This document shows positions 7,455 through 15,913 of a stretch of 40,158 bases of DNA, piece after piece. The DNA is from CAYLNK01 sp964384675 (lineage in GTDB: Bacteria > Acidobacteriota > Thermoanaerobaculia > UBA5066). The stretch covers positions 1 through 40,158 of the forward strand of contig CAYLNK010000018.1 in the NCBI GenBank assembly GCA_964384675.1, given 5' to 3'. Positions within the stretch are counted from its first letter, which is position 1. Each line of letters starts with the position of its first letter. The notes under the pieces were generated by a model. It was not told the DNA's origin. It did not search any database and saw only the letters and a program-made list of their open reading frames with translations. The position numbers and the translations under genes are program-made.

Positions 7455-8993
7455 ATGGTTTCTCTCCCGGACACGGTCGTCGTCCTCGACTTCGGATCGC
7501 AGTACACCCAGGTGATCGCGCGCCGGATCCGCGAGGCGCGGGTCCGCTCGGTGGTCCTCCCGTTCGGCGCCTCGCCCGAGGAGATCCGGGCGCAGGGCGC
7601 GTGCGGGATCGTCTTCTCCGGCGGGCCGCAGAGCGTCTACGAGGAAGGGGCCCCGCAACCTCACCCGGGCGTGGTCGAGCTGGGCGTGCCGATCCTGGGG
7701 CTCTGCTACGGGATGATGTGGCTGGCGGACCGGTTCGGCGGGAAGGTCGTCAAGGCGCCCGGGCGCGAGTACGGCCGGGCCCAGGTCTCGATCGACGGCG
7801 GGCGTATCTTCCGCGGGCTCGGTCCGACCGAGACGATCTGGATGAGCCACGGCGACCACGTCGAGGAGGCGCCGGCCGGCTTCGTCGTCACCGCGCGCAC
7901 CGAGAACGCCCCGATCACGGCGTTCGAGAACGCGGCCCGCGGGATCTTCGGGATCCAGGGACACCCGGAGGTCCACCACTCCGAGCACGGCGCACAGATG
8001 CTGGAGAACTTCCTCTACGACGTCTGCGGCGCGAAGCCGTCGTGGACCATGGCGAGCTTCCGCGACGCCGCCGTGGCGCGGATCCGGGAGACCGCGACGG
8101 AAGGCATCGTCCTGGGCGCGCTCTCGGGCGGCGTCGACTCCACGGTCGCCGCCGTGCTGATCCGCGAGGCGGTGGGGGAGCGGTTCCGCGGCGTCTTCGT
8201 CGACACCGGCCTCCTGCGCAGGAACGAAGCGCGACAGGTGATGGAGGCGTTCCGCCACCTCGACCTTCCGGTGACTGCCGTCGACGCGTCGGAGCGCTTC
8301 TTCGGCGCGCTCGCCGGGGTGAGCGATCCGGAGCAGAAGCGGAAGATCATCGGCGCCCTCTTCATCGACGTCTTCACCGCGAACGCCCGGGCCGTCGACG
8401 GCGCGGCCTGGCTGGCCCAGGGAACGCTCTATCCCGACGTGATCGAGTCGGTCTCCATCAAGGGGCCGTCGGCCGTGATCAAGACGCACCACAACGTGGG
8501 CGGCCTTCCGGAGAAGCTCGGGTTCAAGCTGATCGAGCCCCTGCGGGAGCTGTTCAAGGACGAGGTCCGGCGGCTCGGCGAGGACCTCGGGATCCCGGCC
8601 GAGATGCTCTGGCGTCATCCGTTCCCGGGCCCCGGCCTCGCCGTGCGGATCCCCGGCGACCTGACCCCCGAGAAGGTGCGGGTGCTGCAGGACGCCGACG
8701 CCATCTTCATGGAGGAGCTCCGCTCCTCAGGCTGGTACGAGCGGACGTCGCAGGCGTTCGCGGTCCTCCTGCCGGTGAGGTCCGTCGGCGTGATGGGAGA
8801 CGGGCGGACCTACGAGAGCGTGGTGGCGCTCCGGGCCGTCACCACCGAGGACTTCATGACAGCGGACTGGGCGCGCCTCCCGTACGACGTGCTGGACCGC
8901 GCGGCGCGCCGGATCGTGGGCGAGGTGCGCGGCGTGAACCGGGTGGTGTACGACGTGACCTCGAAGCCGCCCGGCACGATCGAGTGGGAGTAG
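7455..8993 (+). CDS. guaA: GMP synthase (glutamine-hydrolysing)
   Basis: The enzyme aminates XMP to GMP using glutamine and ATP. The 512-aa product is full length. The N-terminal class I glutamine amidotransferase has nucleophile Cys84 (GLCYGM) and the His170/Glu172 pair (GHPEVHH). The ATP-pyrophosphatase domain has the PP-loop SGGVDST near residues 223-229. The C-terminal dimerisation domain ends with the typical SKPPGTIEWE. The ATG at 7455 follows a TATGAT box by six bases. dnaE starts seven bases after its stop, so the two are likely co-transcribed. Confidence 0.97.
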   Translation: MVSLPDTVVVLDFGSQYTQVIARRIREARVRSVVLPFGASPEEIRAQGACGIVFSGGPQSVYEEGAPQPHPGVVELGVPILGLCYGMMWLADRFGGKVVKAPGREYGRAQVSIDGGRIFRGLGPTETIWMSHGDHVEEAPAGFVVTARTENAPITAFENAARGIFGIQGHPEVHHSEHGAQMLENFLYDVCGAKPSWTMASFRDAAVARIRETATEGIVLGALSGGVDSTVAAVLIREAVGERFRGVFVDTGLLRRNEARQVMEAFRHLDLPVTAVDASERFFGALAGVSDPEQKRKIIGALFIDVFTANARAVDGAAWLAQGTLYPDVIESVSIKGPSAVIKTHHNVGGLPEKLGFKLIEPLRELFKDEVRRLGEDLGIPAEMLWRHPFPGPGLAVRIPGDLTPEKVRVLQDADAIFMEELRSSGWYERTSQAFAVLLPVRSVGVMGDGRTYESVVALRAVTTEDFMTADWARLPYDVLDRAARRIVGEVRGVNRVVYDVTSKPPGTIEWE

Positions 8994-9000
8994 GCGCGCC

Positions 9001-12000
9001 GTGTCCGGGGACTTCGTCCACCTCCACCTCCACACCCAGTACTCCCTCCTCGACGGGGCGAACCGGATCAAGGACCTGGTCAAGCACGTCAAGAAGGAGG
9101 GGATGGACGCCGTCGCGGTCACCGACCACGGCAACATGTTCGGGGCCTACGACGTGCAGTCGACCGCGCTCGACCTCGGGATCAAGCCGATCCTCGGCGT
9201 GGAGGCGTACATCGCCCCCGGGTCGCGCAAGGACCGCGAGAGCGTCAAGACGTTCGACGGCGAGGGGAACAACTACCACCTGACGCTCCTCGTCGCCACG
9301 CCGGAGGGGTACAAGAACCTCACCCGGCTGGTCTCGGAGGCGTACCTCACCGGCTTCTACTACAAGCCGCGGATGGACTGGGAGCTCCTGGAGCAGCACC
9401 ACCAGGGGCTGATCGCGCTGTCGGGGTGCCTCAACTCCGAGGTGAGCAAGCGCCTCCTCCTGGGTGACTACGAGGGCGCCAAGCGGACGGCCCTGAAGTA
9501 CCGGGACCTCTTCGGGAAGGACAGCTACTTCATCGAGGTGATGGACCACGGGCTGCCGGAGCAGCGGAAGATCCTGCCCGAACTCTTCCGTCTCTCCAAG
9601 GAGACCGGCATCCCACCGGCCGCCACGAACGACTCGCACTACCTCACCCGGGACGACGCCGCCGCGCAGGACGTCCTCCTCTGCATCGGGATGGGCAAGA
9701 CCCTCGACGACGCCAAGCGGATGAAGTTCTACAACTCGGAGTTCTTCGTGAAGAACGCCGGGGAGATGGCCGAGACGTTCCGGCCGTGGACGATGGAGGC
9801 GCTCGGCAACACGGTCGCGATCGCCGACCGGATCACGCCGAAGGTCATCGTCGACACCGACCTGAAGATCCCGACGTTCCAGGCCCCCGAGGGGTACGAC
9901 GGACCGGAGCAGTACCTCGAGGCGCTGACCCGGGAGGGCCTCGAGCGGCGCCTGGCCCCCATCAAGGAGATCCTGGACGCGGGCCGCACCAAGCACCCCA
10001 GGAAGGACTACCACGAGCGGCTCGAGTGGGAGCTCGGCGTCATCCTCAAGATGGGGCTCGGGAGCTACTTCCTGATCGTCTGGGACTTCATCAAGTACGC
10101 CAAGGACAGCGGGATCCCGGTGGGCCCCGGGCGAGGCAGCGCGGCCGGATCGCTCGTCGCCTGGACGCTCGGGATCACCGACGTCGACCCGCTCCGCTAC
10201 GACCTCCTCTTCGAGCGGTTCCTGAACCCCGACCGCATCTCGATGCCCGACATCGACGTCGACCTGTGCGAGCGCCGGCGCGGCGAGGTGATCGAGTACG
10301 TCCGCCGGAAGTACGGGCGCGACAACGTGGGCCAGATCATCACCTTCAACTCGATGAAGGCGCGGGCCGTCGTGCGCGACGTCGGGCGCGTCCTCGGCGT
10401 GCCGCTCGCCGAGATCGACAAGCTCTGCAAGATGATCCCGGCGAACCCGGGCAAGCCCACCTCGCTGCCCGAGGCCCGGCGCGAGGTGAAGGAGCTGGCC
10501 GACGCGATCCGCGGGAACGAGCAGTACGTCAAGCTCTTCGACCTGGCCGAGCGGCTCGAGGGCGTCTCCCGCCACGCCGGCGTCCACGCGGCCGGCGTGC
10601 TGATCGCCCCGCGGCCGCTGATCGAGTACCTGCCGCTCTACCGGAACAACAACGACGAGATCACGACCCAGTTCGAGATGAAGTCCGTCGACAAGATGGG
10701 CCTCCTGAAGATGGACTTCCTCGGGCTGATCACGCTGACGATCCTGGACGACGCGCTGCGCTCCGTCGCGAAGAAGACCGGCACGCGGCCCGACCTCGAC
10801 ACGATCCCGCTCAACGACCCCGAGGTGTTCCGCCTCTTCTCCGAAGGGCGCACCGAGGGCGTCTTCCAGTTCGAGTCGTCCGGGATGAAGGACCTCCTCC
10901 GGCGCGTGCAGCCGAGCGTCTTCGAGGACCTCGCGGCGCTGAACGCGCTGTACCGGCCGGGTGCGCTCGACGCGGGGACGGTCGAGGTGTACATCGACCG
11001 GCGGCGCGGCAAGAAGTGGGAGGCGCTCGTCCCTCAGCTCGAGCCGATCCTGAAGGACACGCACGGCGTGCTCGTCTACCAGGAGCAGGTCATGCTGGCC
11101 GCGCGCGCCGTCGCCGGCTACACGCCGGGCGAGGCGGACAAGCTGCGCAAGGCGATCGGCAAGAAGGACGAGGCGCTCCTCGCGGCGGAGGGGGAGAAGT
11201 TCGTCTCCAAGGCGGTGAAGGCCGGCACGCCGAAGAAGAAGGCCGAGGAGCTCTGGGCGCTCATCCTGCCGTTCGGCCGCTACGGCTTCAACAAGTCCCA
11301 CTCGGTGGTGTACGCCCTCGTCGCCTATCGCACCGCCTGGATGAAGGTCCACCACCCGGTCGAGTTCATGGCCGCGGTCCTGACCGCGGCGGCGGGGAAG
11401 TCCGAGGAGGTCGTCAAGTACGTCAACACGTGCAAGGAGATGAAGATCTCCGTCCTCCCCCCGGACGTCAACGCGTCGGACCTCTACTTCACGCCCGACG
11501 CCGACGCCATCCGTTTCGGCCTCGGCGCGGTGAAGGGAGTGGGTGAAGGGGCAGTCGCGTCGGTGCTGGACGCCCGGACGGCGACGGGGCGTTTCCGGTC
11601 GCTCACGGACTTCTGCTCGCGGGTCGACCTGCGGCTCAACAACCGGAAGGTCATCGAGGCGCTCATCCGCTCCGGCTCCTTCGACTCGCTCGGGAAGACG
11701 CGCGCGGCTCTCACGGCGGGCCTCGACTCGGCGATCGACGTCGCCAACTCGATGCGCGAGGCGAGAGAGTCGTCGCAGAACCTCCTTTTCGCCGAGGAGA
11801 TCGAGCCGGACGTGACGGACCGGTTCCCGGACCTGCCCGAGTGGCACGCCGACGAGAAGATCCGGTACGAGAAGGAGACGCTCGGCTTCTACATCACCGG
11901 GCACCCGCTCGCGAAGTACGAGGAGGAGATCGCGCTCTTCGGCGACGTGACGGCCGAGACGGCCGGAGAGCGCGTCGACCTTCCGGTCAAGATCGTCGGC

Positions 12001-12540
12001 CTCGTGGCGGCGATCAAGAAGAACCAGATCAAGAAGGGACAGAACGAGGGGAAGACCATGGCGAAGGTCACCCTCGAGGACCTGACCGGCTCGGTCCCGG
12101 TGACGATCTTCGCGAGCGTCTACGAGAAGGTCGGTCCCTGGCTCGCCGTGGGCGACGCCGTGCTGGTCACCGGAATCGTCCGCTCCACCTCGAACGCGAG
12201 CGCGTCCGAGGAAGGGGAGGCGACCGGAGCCGTCCCGGTCGAGATCCACGCGCGCGAGGTCCAGCGCATGGTGGGTCTCCGGGAGGACGCCGCCCGCCAG
12301 CTGCTCCTCCTGGCGGCGATCCCCGAGACGCTCGACGAGACGTTCACCGGCGTCAAGCAGCTCCTCGAGACGTCGCCGGGCATGATTCCGGTCTCCTTCG
12401 AGCTGCGGCGCGCGGGACACTTCGAGGCTCGCGTCGCCCTGCCGTCGCGCTACGCCGTGCGCCCGACGCCGGAGCTGACCGATGGCCTGACCCGCCTTCT
12501 CGGTCCGAAGGCCGTCCGATACCTCTACTCCGTGTCGTGA
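9001..12540 (+). CDS. dnaE: DNA polymerase III subunit alpha
   Basis: This is the catalytic replicative polymerase of the DnaE class. The 1179-aa product has a PHP domain starting at HLHLHTQYS (7-15) and the C-family palm with GRGSAAGS near 378-385. The catalytic pair is Asp417 and Asp419 (PDIDVD), and a third acidic residue lies in the later KMDFLGL strand. A helix-hairpin-helix/fingers region follows, and then a C-terminal OB fold from roughly residue 995 (KIVGLVAAIKKNQIKKG). Length is normal. The GTG start at 9001 has GGGAG ten bases upstream. Its stop shares a GTGA junction with the next gene. Confidence 0.97.
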   Translation: MSGDFVHLHLHTQYSLLDGANRIKDLVKHVKKEGMDAVAVTDHGNMFGAYDVQSTALDLGIKPILGVEAYIAPGSRKDRESVKTFDGEGNNYHLTLLVATPEGYKNLTRLVSEAYLTGFYYKPRMDWELLEQHHQGLIALSGCLNSEVSKRLLLGDYEGAKRTALKYRDLFGKDSYFIEVMDHGLPEQRKILPELFRLSKETGIPPAATNDSHYLTRDDAAAQDVLLCIGMGKTLDDAKRMKFYNSEFFVKNAGEMAETFRPWTMEALGNTVAIADRITPKVIVDTDLKIPTFQAPEGYDGPEQYLEALTREGLERRLAPIKEILDAGRTKHPRKDYHERLEWELGVILKMGLGSYFLIVWDFIKYAKDSGIPVGPGRGSAAGSLVAWTLGITDVDPLRYDLLFERFLNPDRISMPDIDVDLCERRRGEVIEYVRRKYGRDNVGQIITFNSMKARAVVRDVGRVLGVPLAEIDKLCKMIPANPGKPTSLPEARREVKELADAIRGNEQYVKLFDLAERLEGVSRHAGVHAAGVLIAPRPLIEYLPLYRNNNDEITTQFEMKSVDKMGLLKMDFLGLITLTILDDALRSVAKKTGTRPDLDTIPLNDPEVFRLFSEGRTEGVFQFESSGMKDLLRRVQPSVFEDLAALNALYRPGALDAGTVEVYIDRRRGKKWEALVPQLEPILKDTHGVLVYQEQVMLAARAVAGYTPGEADKLRKAIGKKDEALLAAEGEKFVSKAVKAGTPKKKAEELWALILPFGRYGFNKSHSVVYALVAYRTAWMKVHHPVEFMAAVLTAAAGKSEEVVKYVNTCKEMKISVLPPDVNASDLYFTPDADAIRFGLGAVKGVGEGAVASVLDARTATGRFRSLTDFCSRVDLRLNNRKVIEALIRSGSFDSLGKTRAALTAGLDSAIDVANSMREARESSQNLLFAEEIEPDVTDRFPDLPEWHADEKIRYEKETLGFYITGHPLAKYEEEIALFGDVTAETAGERVDLPVKIVGLVAAIKKNQIKKGQNEGKTMAKVTLEDLTGSVPVTIFASVYEKVGPWLAVGDAVLVTGIVRSTSNASASEEGEATGAVPVEIHAREVQRMVGLREDAARQLLLLAAIPETLDETFTGVKQLLETSPGMIPVSFELRRAGHFEARVALPSRYAVRPTPELTDGLTRLLGPKAVRYLYSVS

Positions 12541-13433
12541 CGGACTCCGCCGGCGGCTGGACTGGGGAGCGGCGCGCCCTCGCGGCGGCGCTCCTCGCGG
12601 CCGCGCGGCCGCACGGGCTTCGCCTTCACCTCGTGGGCGGCTCGGTGCGCGACCTCTACCTGGGCCGTCCGCTCGAGGACGTGGACATCGCCGTGGAGGG
12701 GCCCCCCGCCGCCCTGCCCGGCTTCCTCGACGAGCTGCGCGCGGCGGAGTCGCGCCTCGAGGCCGAGCATCCCCGCTTCGGGACGGCCCGGCTCGTCGCC
12801 CCCGACGGCACACGGGTAGACCTCGCGGTGTGTCGGCGGGAGACGTACGCGCATCCGGGGGCGCTCCCCACGGTCACGCTCGGAGCCGCGATCCTCGAGG
12901 ACCTCGGGCGTCGGGACTTCACCGTCCATGCGATGGCGCGGGAGCTCGGCCTGGACGGGGCCCCTCTGGAGCCGCTCGATCCATTCGGCGGTCGCGCGGA
13001 TCTCGCGAGGAAGCGTCTCCGCCTCCTGCACCCGGGCTCGCTCGCCGACGACCCGACCCGCGCGCTCCGGGGCGTGCGCTACGCGGTCCGCCTCGGCTTC
13101 CAGCTCGACTCCGGGTTCGAGGAGAGCCTGCGCCTGGCCCGGAAGGTGGGGGCGTTCGCGCGTGTCTCCGGGGACCGTCTCCGGAGGGGGCTCGAGGAGG
13201 TGCTGCTGGAGCCCGCCATCGACTCGGCCATCGCGCTGCTGACGGCGCTCGGGCTGCTCGACGACCTCGTGCCGGGATGGGGCCGGCTCGCGCCCCGGTC
13301 GCTCCGGTCGAGCGGTCTCGAGGCATGGAAGACCCTCCTCGGTCCGCTCCCCCCGGACCTCCGGCGCGAGGTCGCGACGCGACTCTCGTTCTCCCGTAAG
13401 CTGTGCCGGATGGCCGGAGTCCCGAAGCCATGA
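12537..13433 (+). CDS. CCA tRNA nucleotidyltransferase / poly(A) polymerase family protein
   Basis: The class II nucleotidyltransferase motifs are clear: LVGGSVRDLYLGRP (32-45) and the metal-binding Asp48-x-Asp50 in EDVDIAVEG. RRDFTVHAMA then follows, and DDPTRALRGVRYAVRLGF marks the tRNA-recognition core. At 298 aa it is shorter than most CCA-adding enzymes (about 400 aa) and no HD domain is visible. It could be a complete CCA enzyme, an A- or CC-adding specialist, or a poly(A) polymerase; sequence alone does not separate these. The start is GTG 12537 in a GTGA overlap with the dnaE stop, which makes translational coupling likely. Confidence 0.85.
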   Translation: MTDSAGGWTGERRALAAALLAAARPHGLRLHLVGGSVRDLYLGRPLEDVDIAVEGPPAALPGFLDELRAAESRLEAEHPRFGTARLVAPDGTRVDLAVCRRETYAHPGALPTVTLGAAILEDLGRRDFTVHAMARELGLDGAPLEPLDPFGGRADLARKRLRLLHPGSLADDPTRALRGVRYAVRLGFQLDSGFEESLRLARKVGAFARVSGDRLRRGLEEVLLEPAIDSAIALLTALGLLDDLVPGWGRLAPRSLRSSGLEAWKTLLGPLPPDLRREVATRLSFSRKLCRMAGVPKP

Positions 13434-14080
13434 GTATCCCCTTGCTCGTGCTCGCCGCCTGGCTACAGGACGCGGTGGCGACTCCCGTGCCGACGCCCGA
13501 GGCGGTGCGGCTCATCGCCGCGCTCGAGACGGAGCAGGCGGGGAACTTCGAGCGGACCGCCCTTTTCACCGACAGGACGATCGTCCATTCGACGGTCTTC
13601 CGCGGCCGGCGTCTCTCGGTGACCCGCTCCATCTCCAGCAACGAAGTCGAGGTGCTGCGGCGCGTGGCGTCCGAGAGCGCCGAGATTCCGTCGGGCGAGT
13701 TTCCGTCCGGCGTCATCGGAGACGACGGTCGAACGATCCGGATCGAGGTGACCGAGTCCTCGGGAAAGCCGAGGCACTACAGGATGGACGAGCTGAGCCT
13801 GATCCCGCTCTCGATCGCCCGGCTCCGGGGGGCCCTCCTGGAGCTGCAGGATCGGTTCTACAAGGAGAGAGGCAAGGAAGACGATTGGGACCCGTCCGTC
13901 GTGAGAATCGGGACCGTTCTCCGGCGGCGGGGCGATGGGCGTCGCTTCGTCGTGACCGACGACGATCGGGTCGCGAAGAACATCGAGCTCGAGGAGCTGG
14001 AGGGCGGAGCGCGCCTCTTCCAGCCCCGGGCCGATCTGCCGAGGGTCTTCGAGAAGCCCGACGACGAGGCGCCTCGTTGA
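13430..14080 (+). CDS. exported protein of unknown function
   Basis: No family was recognised. The 216-aa product starts with a short hydrophobic stretch (IPLLVLAAW) and an Ala/Pro region compatible with a signal peptide, though it lacks the usual positive N-terminal charge. The rest is charged and mixed alpha/beta, with an acidic/basic tail. ATG 13430 overlaps the upstream stop as ATGA, and its own stop overlaps the TTG of rsmD, so it is embedded in the dnaE-CCA-rsmD run. An alternative GTG nine codons upstream is less likely because of this junction. Confidence 0.7.
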   Translation: MSIPLLVLAAWLQDAVATPVPTPEAVRLIAALETEQAGNFERTALFTDRTIVHSTVFRGRRLSVTRSISSNEVEVLRRVASESAEIPSGEFPSGVIGDDGRTIRIEVTESSGKPRHYRMDELSLIPLSIARLRGALLELQDRFYKERGKEDDWDPSVVRIGTVLRRRGDGRRFVVTDDDRVAKNIELEELEGGARLFQPRADLPRVFEKPDDEAPR

Positions 14081-14628
14081 TCCGGATCACGGCGGGCACC
14101 CTCCGCGGCCGGCGGTTCGCCGTACCGGATGGGATCCGGCCGACGATGGAGATGGCCCGCAAGGCGGCCTTCGACATCCTCGGAGCGCGCGTGAACGGCG
14201 CGCTCGCCCTCGACGCGGCGGCGGGCTCGGGCGCATACGGGATCGAGGCGCTCTCCCGAGGCGCTCGTCGGGTCGTCTTCGTCGAGGGCCACAAGAGGGT
14301 GGCGGAGTCCCTCGACCGATCGCTGATGTCCCTTCCCGACCCGGCATCCTGGAGCCTGGTCGCTTCGAGGATCGAAACGTACCTTCTCGGTCGGCCGCGT
14401 GAGCGCTTCGACCTGATCTTCCACGACCCCCCGTACGACGACCAGCGTGCGGAGACGGACCTGGACGCGCTGCTCGGGCTCCTCGCTCCCGGCGGGACAC
14501 TGGTCCACGAGCGCGGGGACGAGAGCGTCCCGGCCATTCCCGCCCTGCCCGTCGACCGTCGGCGCTACGGCCGGACCCATCTGTTCTTCTATCGCCGAGA
14601 CGTTGACCCCGCCGCACCCCTTTCCTAG
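14077..14628 (+). CDS. rsmD: 16S rRNA (guanine-966-N2)-methyltransferase RsmD
   Basis: The enzyme methylates G966 of 16S rRNA during 30S assembly. The N-terminal IRITAGTLRGRRFAVPDG is diagnostic. The SAM-binding loop is LDAAAGSGAYGIEALSRGA and the catalytic motif is DPPY (FHDPPYDD). The 183-aa length matches the family. Family homology begins at the TTG (14077), which overlaps the preceding stop as TTGA; the longer open frame upstream is a shadow of the previous gene. The proposed metK promoter lies inside its last codons. Confidence 0.88.
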   Translation: MIRITAGTLRGRRFAVPDGIRPTMEMARKAAFDILGARVNGALALDAAAGSGAYGIEALSRGARRVVFVEGHKRVAESLDRSLMSLPDPASWSLVASRIETYLLGRPRERFDLIFHDPPYDDQRAETDLDALLGLLAPGGTLVHERGDESVPAIPALPVDRRRYGRTHLFFYRRDVDPAAPLS

Positions 14629-14631
14629 ACT
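14603..14631 (+). promoter_or_regulatory. candidate metK promoter
   Basis: TTGACC (14603-14608) and TAGACT (14626-14631) are separated by exactly 17 bases and match the sigma-70-type boxes at five and four of six positions. Transcription would start near 14638, leaving a short leader with AGAGGA before metK. The -35 box lies in the end of rsmD. Confidence 0.55.
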
Positions 14632-14652
14632 TCGCCCCTGAAAGAGGACTTG

Positions 14653-15819
14653 ATGCCTGAAGCCCGTACCCTGTTCACGTCGGAATCGGTCACCGAGGGT
14701 CACCCCGACAAGATCGCCGACCAGATCTCCGACGCCATCCTCGACGCGATCCTCAAGGACGACCCCATGGGCCGCGTCGCCTGCGAAACGCTGGTCACCA
14801 CGGGTATGGCGTTCATCGCCGGCGAGGTCACCACCAAGACGTACGTCGACATCCCGGGAATCGTCCGCGCGACCATCCGGGACGTCGGCTACACCCGGGC
14901 CAAGTACGGCTTCGATGACCAGACTTGCGCCGTACTGACGTCCATCGACAAGCAGAGCCCCGACATCGCGATGGGCGTCGACACCGGAGGCGCTGGCGAC
15001 CAGGGTCTCATGTTCGGCTACGCCGTCCGCGAGACCGAGGAGCTGATGCCCCTTCCCCTCACCCTGGCGCATCGCCTCACCATGCGGCTGGCGGAGGCGC
15101 GGAAGAAGCACGAGCTGGAGTGGCTCCGCCCCGATGGAAAGAGCCAGGTCACGATCGAGTACGAGGGCCGGCGCCCGGTCCGGGTCGAGGCGGTGGTCGT
15201 CTCGACCCAGCATTCCGAGTCGATCCCGACCTCAGAGCTCCGCGAGGCGATCCTGGAAGAGGTCATCCGTCGGGTGATTCCCGCCACCCTCCTCGATGAC
15301 CGGACGAAATTCCACATCAATCCCACAGGGCGCTTCGTCGTCGGCGGTCCCCAGGGGGATAGCGGATTGACGGGACGAAAGATCATCGTGGACACCTATG
15401 GCGGGAGCGGCCGGCATGGTGGGGGAGCCTTCTCCGGCAAGGACCCGACGAAGGTGGACCGGTCGGCGTCGTACATGGCGCGCTACATCGCCAAGAACCT
15501 CGTCGCCGCGGGCCTGGCCGAGAAGGTCGAGGTCCAGCTCGCCTATGCGATCGGGGTCGCGGACCCGGTCTCCGTGCACGTCGACACGTTCGGGACCGCT
15601 ACGGTGGACGAGTCGATCCTCCCGCGGCTGGTCCGGGATCACTTCAAGCTGACACCCAAGGGGATCATCGAGACGCTCGATCTTCGGCGTCCGATCTATC
15701 GCAAGACGGCGGCATACGGACACTTCGGCCGGCGACTCCCGGAGTTCACCTGGGAGCGCACCGACGTTTCCGAGGCGCTGGCCGCTGCCGCAGGGACGCC
15801 GATGGCGACCGCTTCGTAA
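14653..15819 (+). CDS. metK: S-adenosylmethionine synthase
   Basis: It makes SAM from methionine and ATP in the cytoplasm. The 388-aa product has all family signatures: GHPDKIADQISDAILD (N-terminal ATP site), GAGDQGLMFGYA, and the P-loop-like GGGAFSGKDPTKVDRSA. Length is standard. ATG 14653 is preferred to the adjacent TTG 14650 because AGAGGA (14643-14648) lies just upstream and typical proteins start at this point. It has its own candidate promoter and is followed by a strong terminator, so it is probably monocistronic or the end of the rsmD unit. Confidence 0.97.
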   Translation: MPEARTLFTSESVTEGHPDKIADQISDAILDAILKDDPMGRVACETLVTTGMAFIAGEVTTKTYVDIPGIVRATIRDVGYTRAKYGFDDQTCAVLTSIDKQSPDIAMGVDTGGAGDQGLMFGYAVRETEELMPLPLTLAHRLTMRLAEARKKHELEWLRPDGKSQVTIEYEGRRPVRVEAVVVSTQHSESIPTSELREAILEEVIRRVIPATLLDDRTKFHINPTGRFVVGGPQGDSGLTGRKIIVDTYGGSGRHGGGAFSGKDPTKVDRSASYMARYIAKNLVAAGLAEKVEVQLAYAIGVADPVSVHVDTFGTATVDESILPRLVRDHFKLTPKGIIETLDLRRPIYRKTAAYGHFGRRLPEFTWERTDVSEALAAAAGTPMATAS

Positions 15820-15848
15820 CCGACCGAGAATCGCACCGGAATTCCACA

Positions 15849-15885
15849 GGGCTCGGCGCCGACGCGCCGAGCCCTTTCTCTTTTT
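15849..15885 (+). terminator. intrinsic terminator after metK
   Basis: A 10-bp perfect stem, GGGCTCGGCG (15849-15858) with CGCCGAGCCC (15865-15874), closes a 6-nt loop and can gain an eleventh pair. It is followed by TTTCTCTTTTT. It points along the plus strand after metK. On the minus strand the hairpin lacks a T run, so it would serve the converging lptFG transcript poorly. Confidence 0.9.
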
Positions 15886-15913
15886 CGCCTGGACGGGGGA
15901 GTCGCCCCGCGAG

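Noticed and set aside
8854..12813. Antisense open frame of 1319 codons opposite dnaE
   Set aside because: Its product is Arg/Leu/Asp/Val/Gly-rich with no family motif and lies exactly opposite dnaE. High third-position GC leaves long stop-free antisense frames in such DNA.
15849..15885. Bidirectional terminator for metK and lptFG
   Set aside because: The T run exists only on the plus-strand side of the hairpin, so activity for the minus-strand transcript is not supported.
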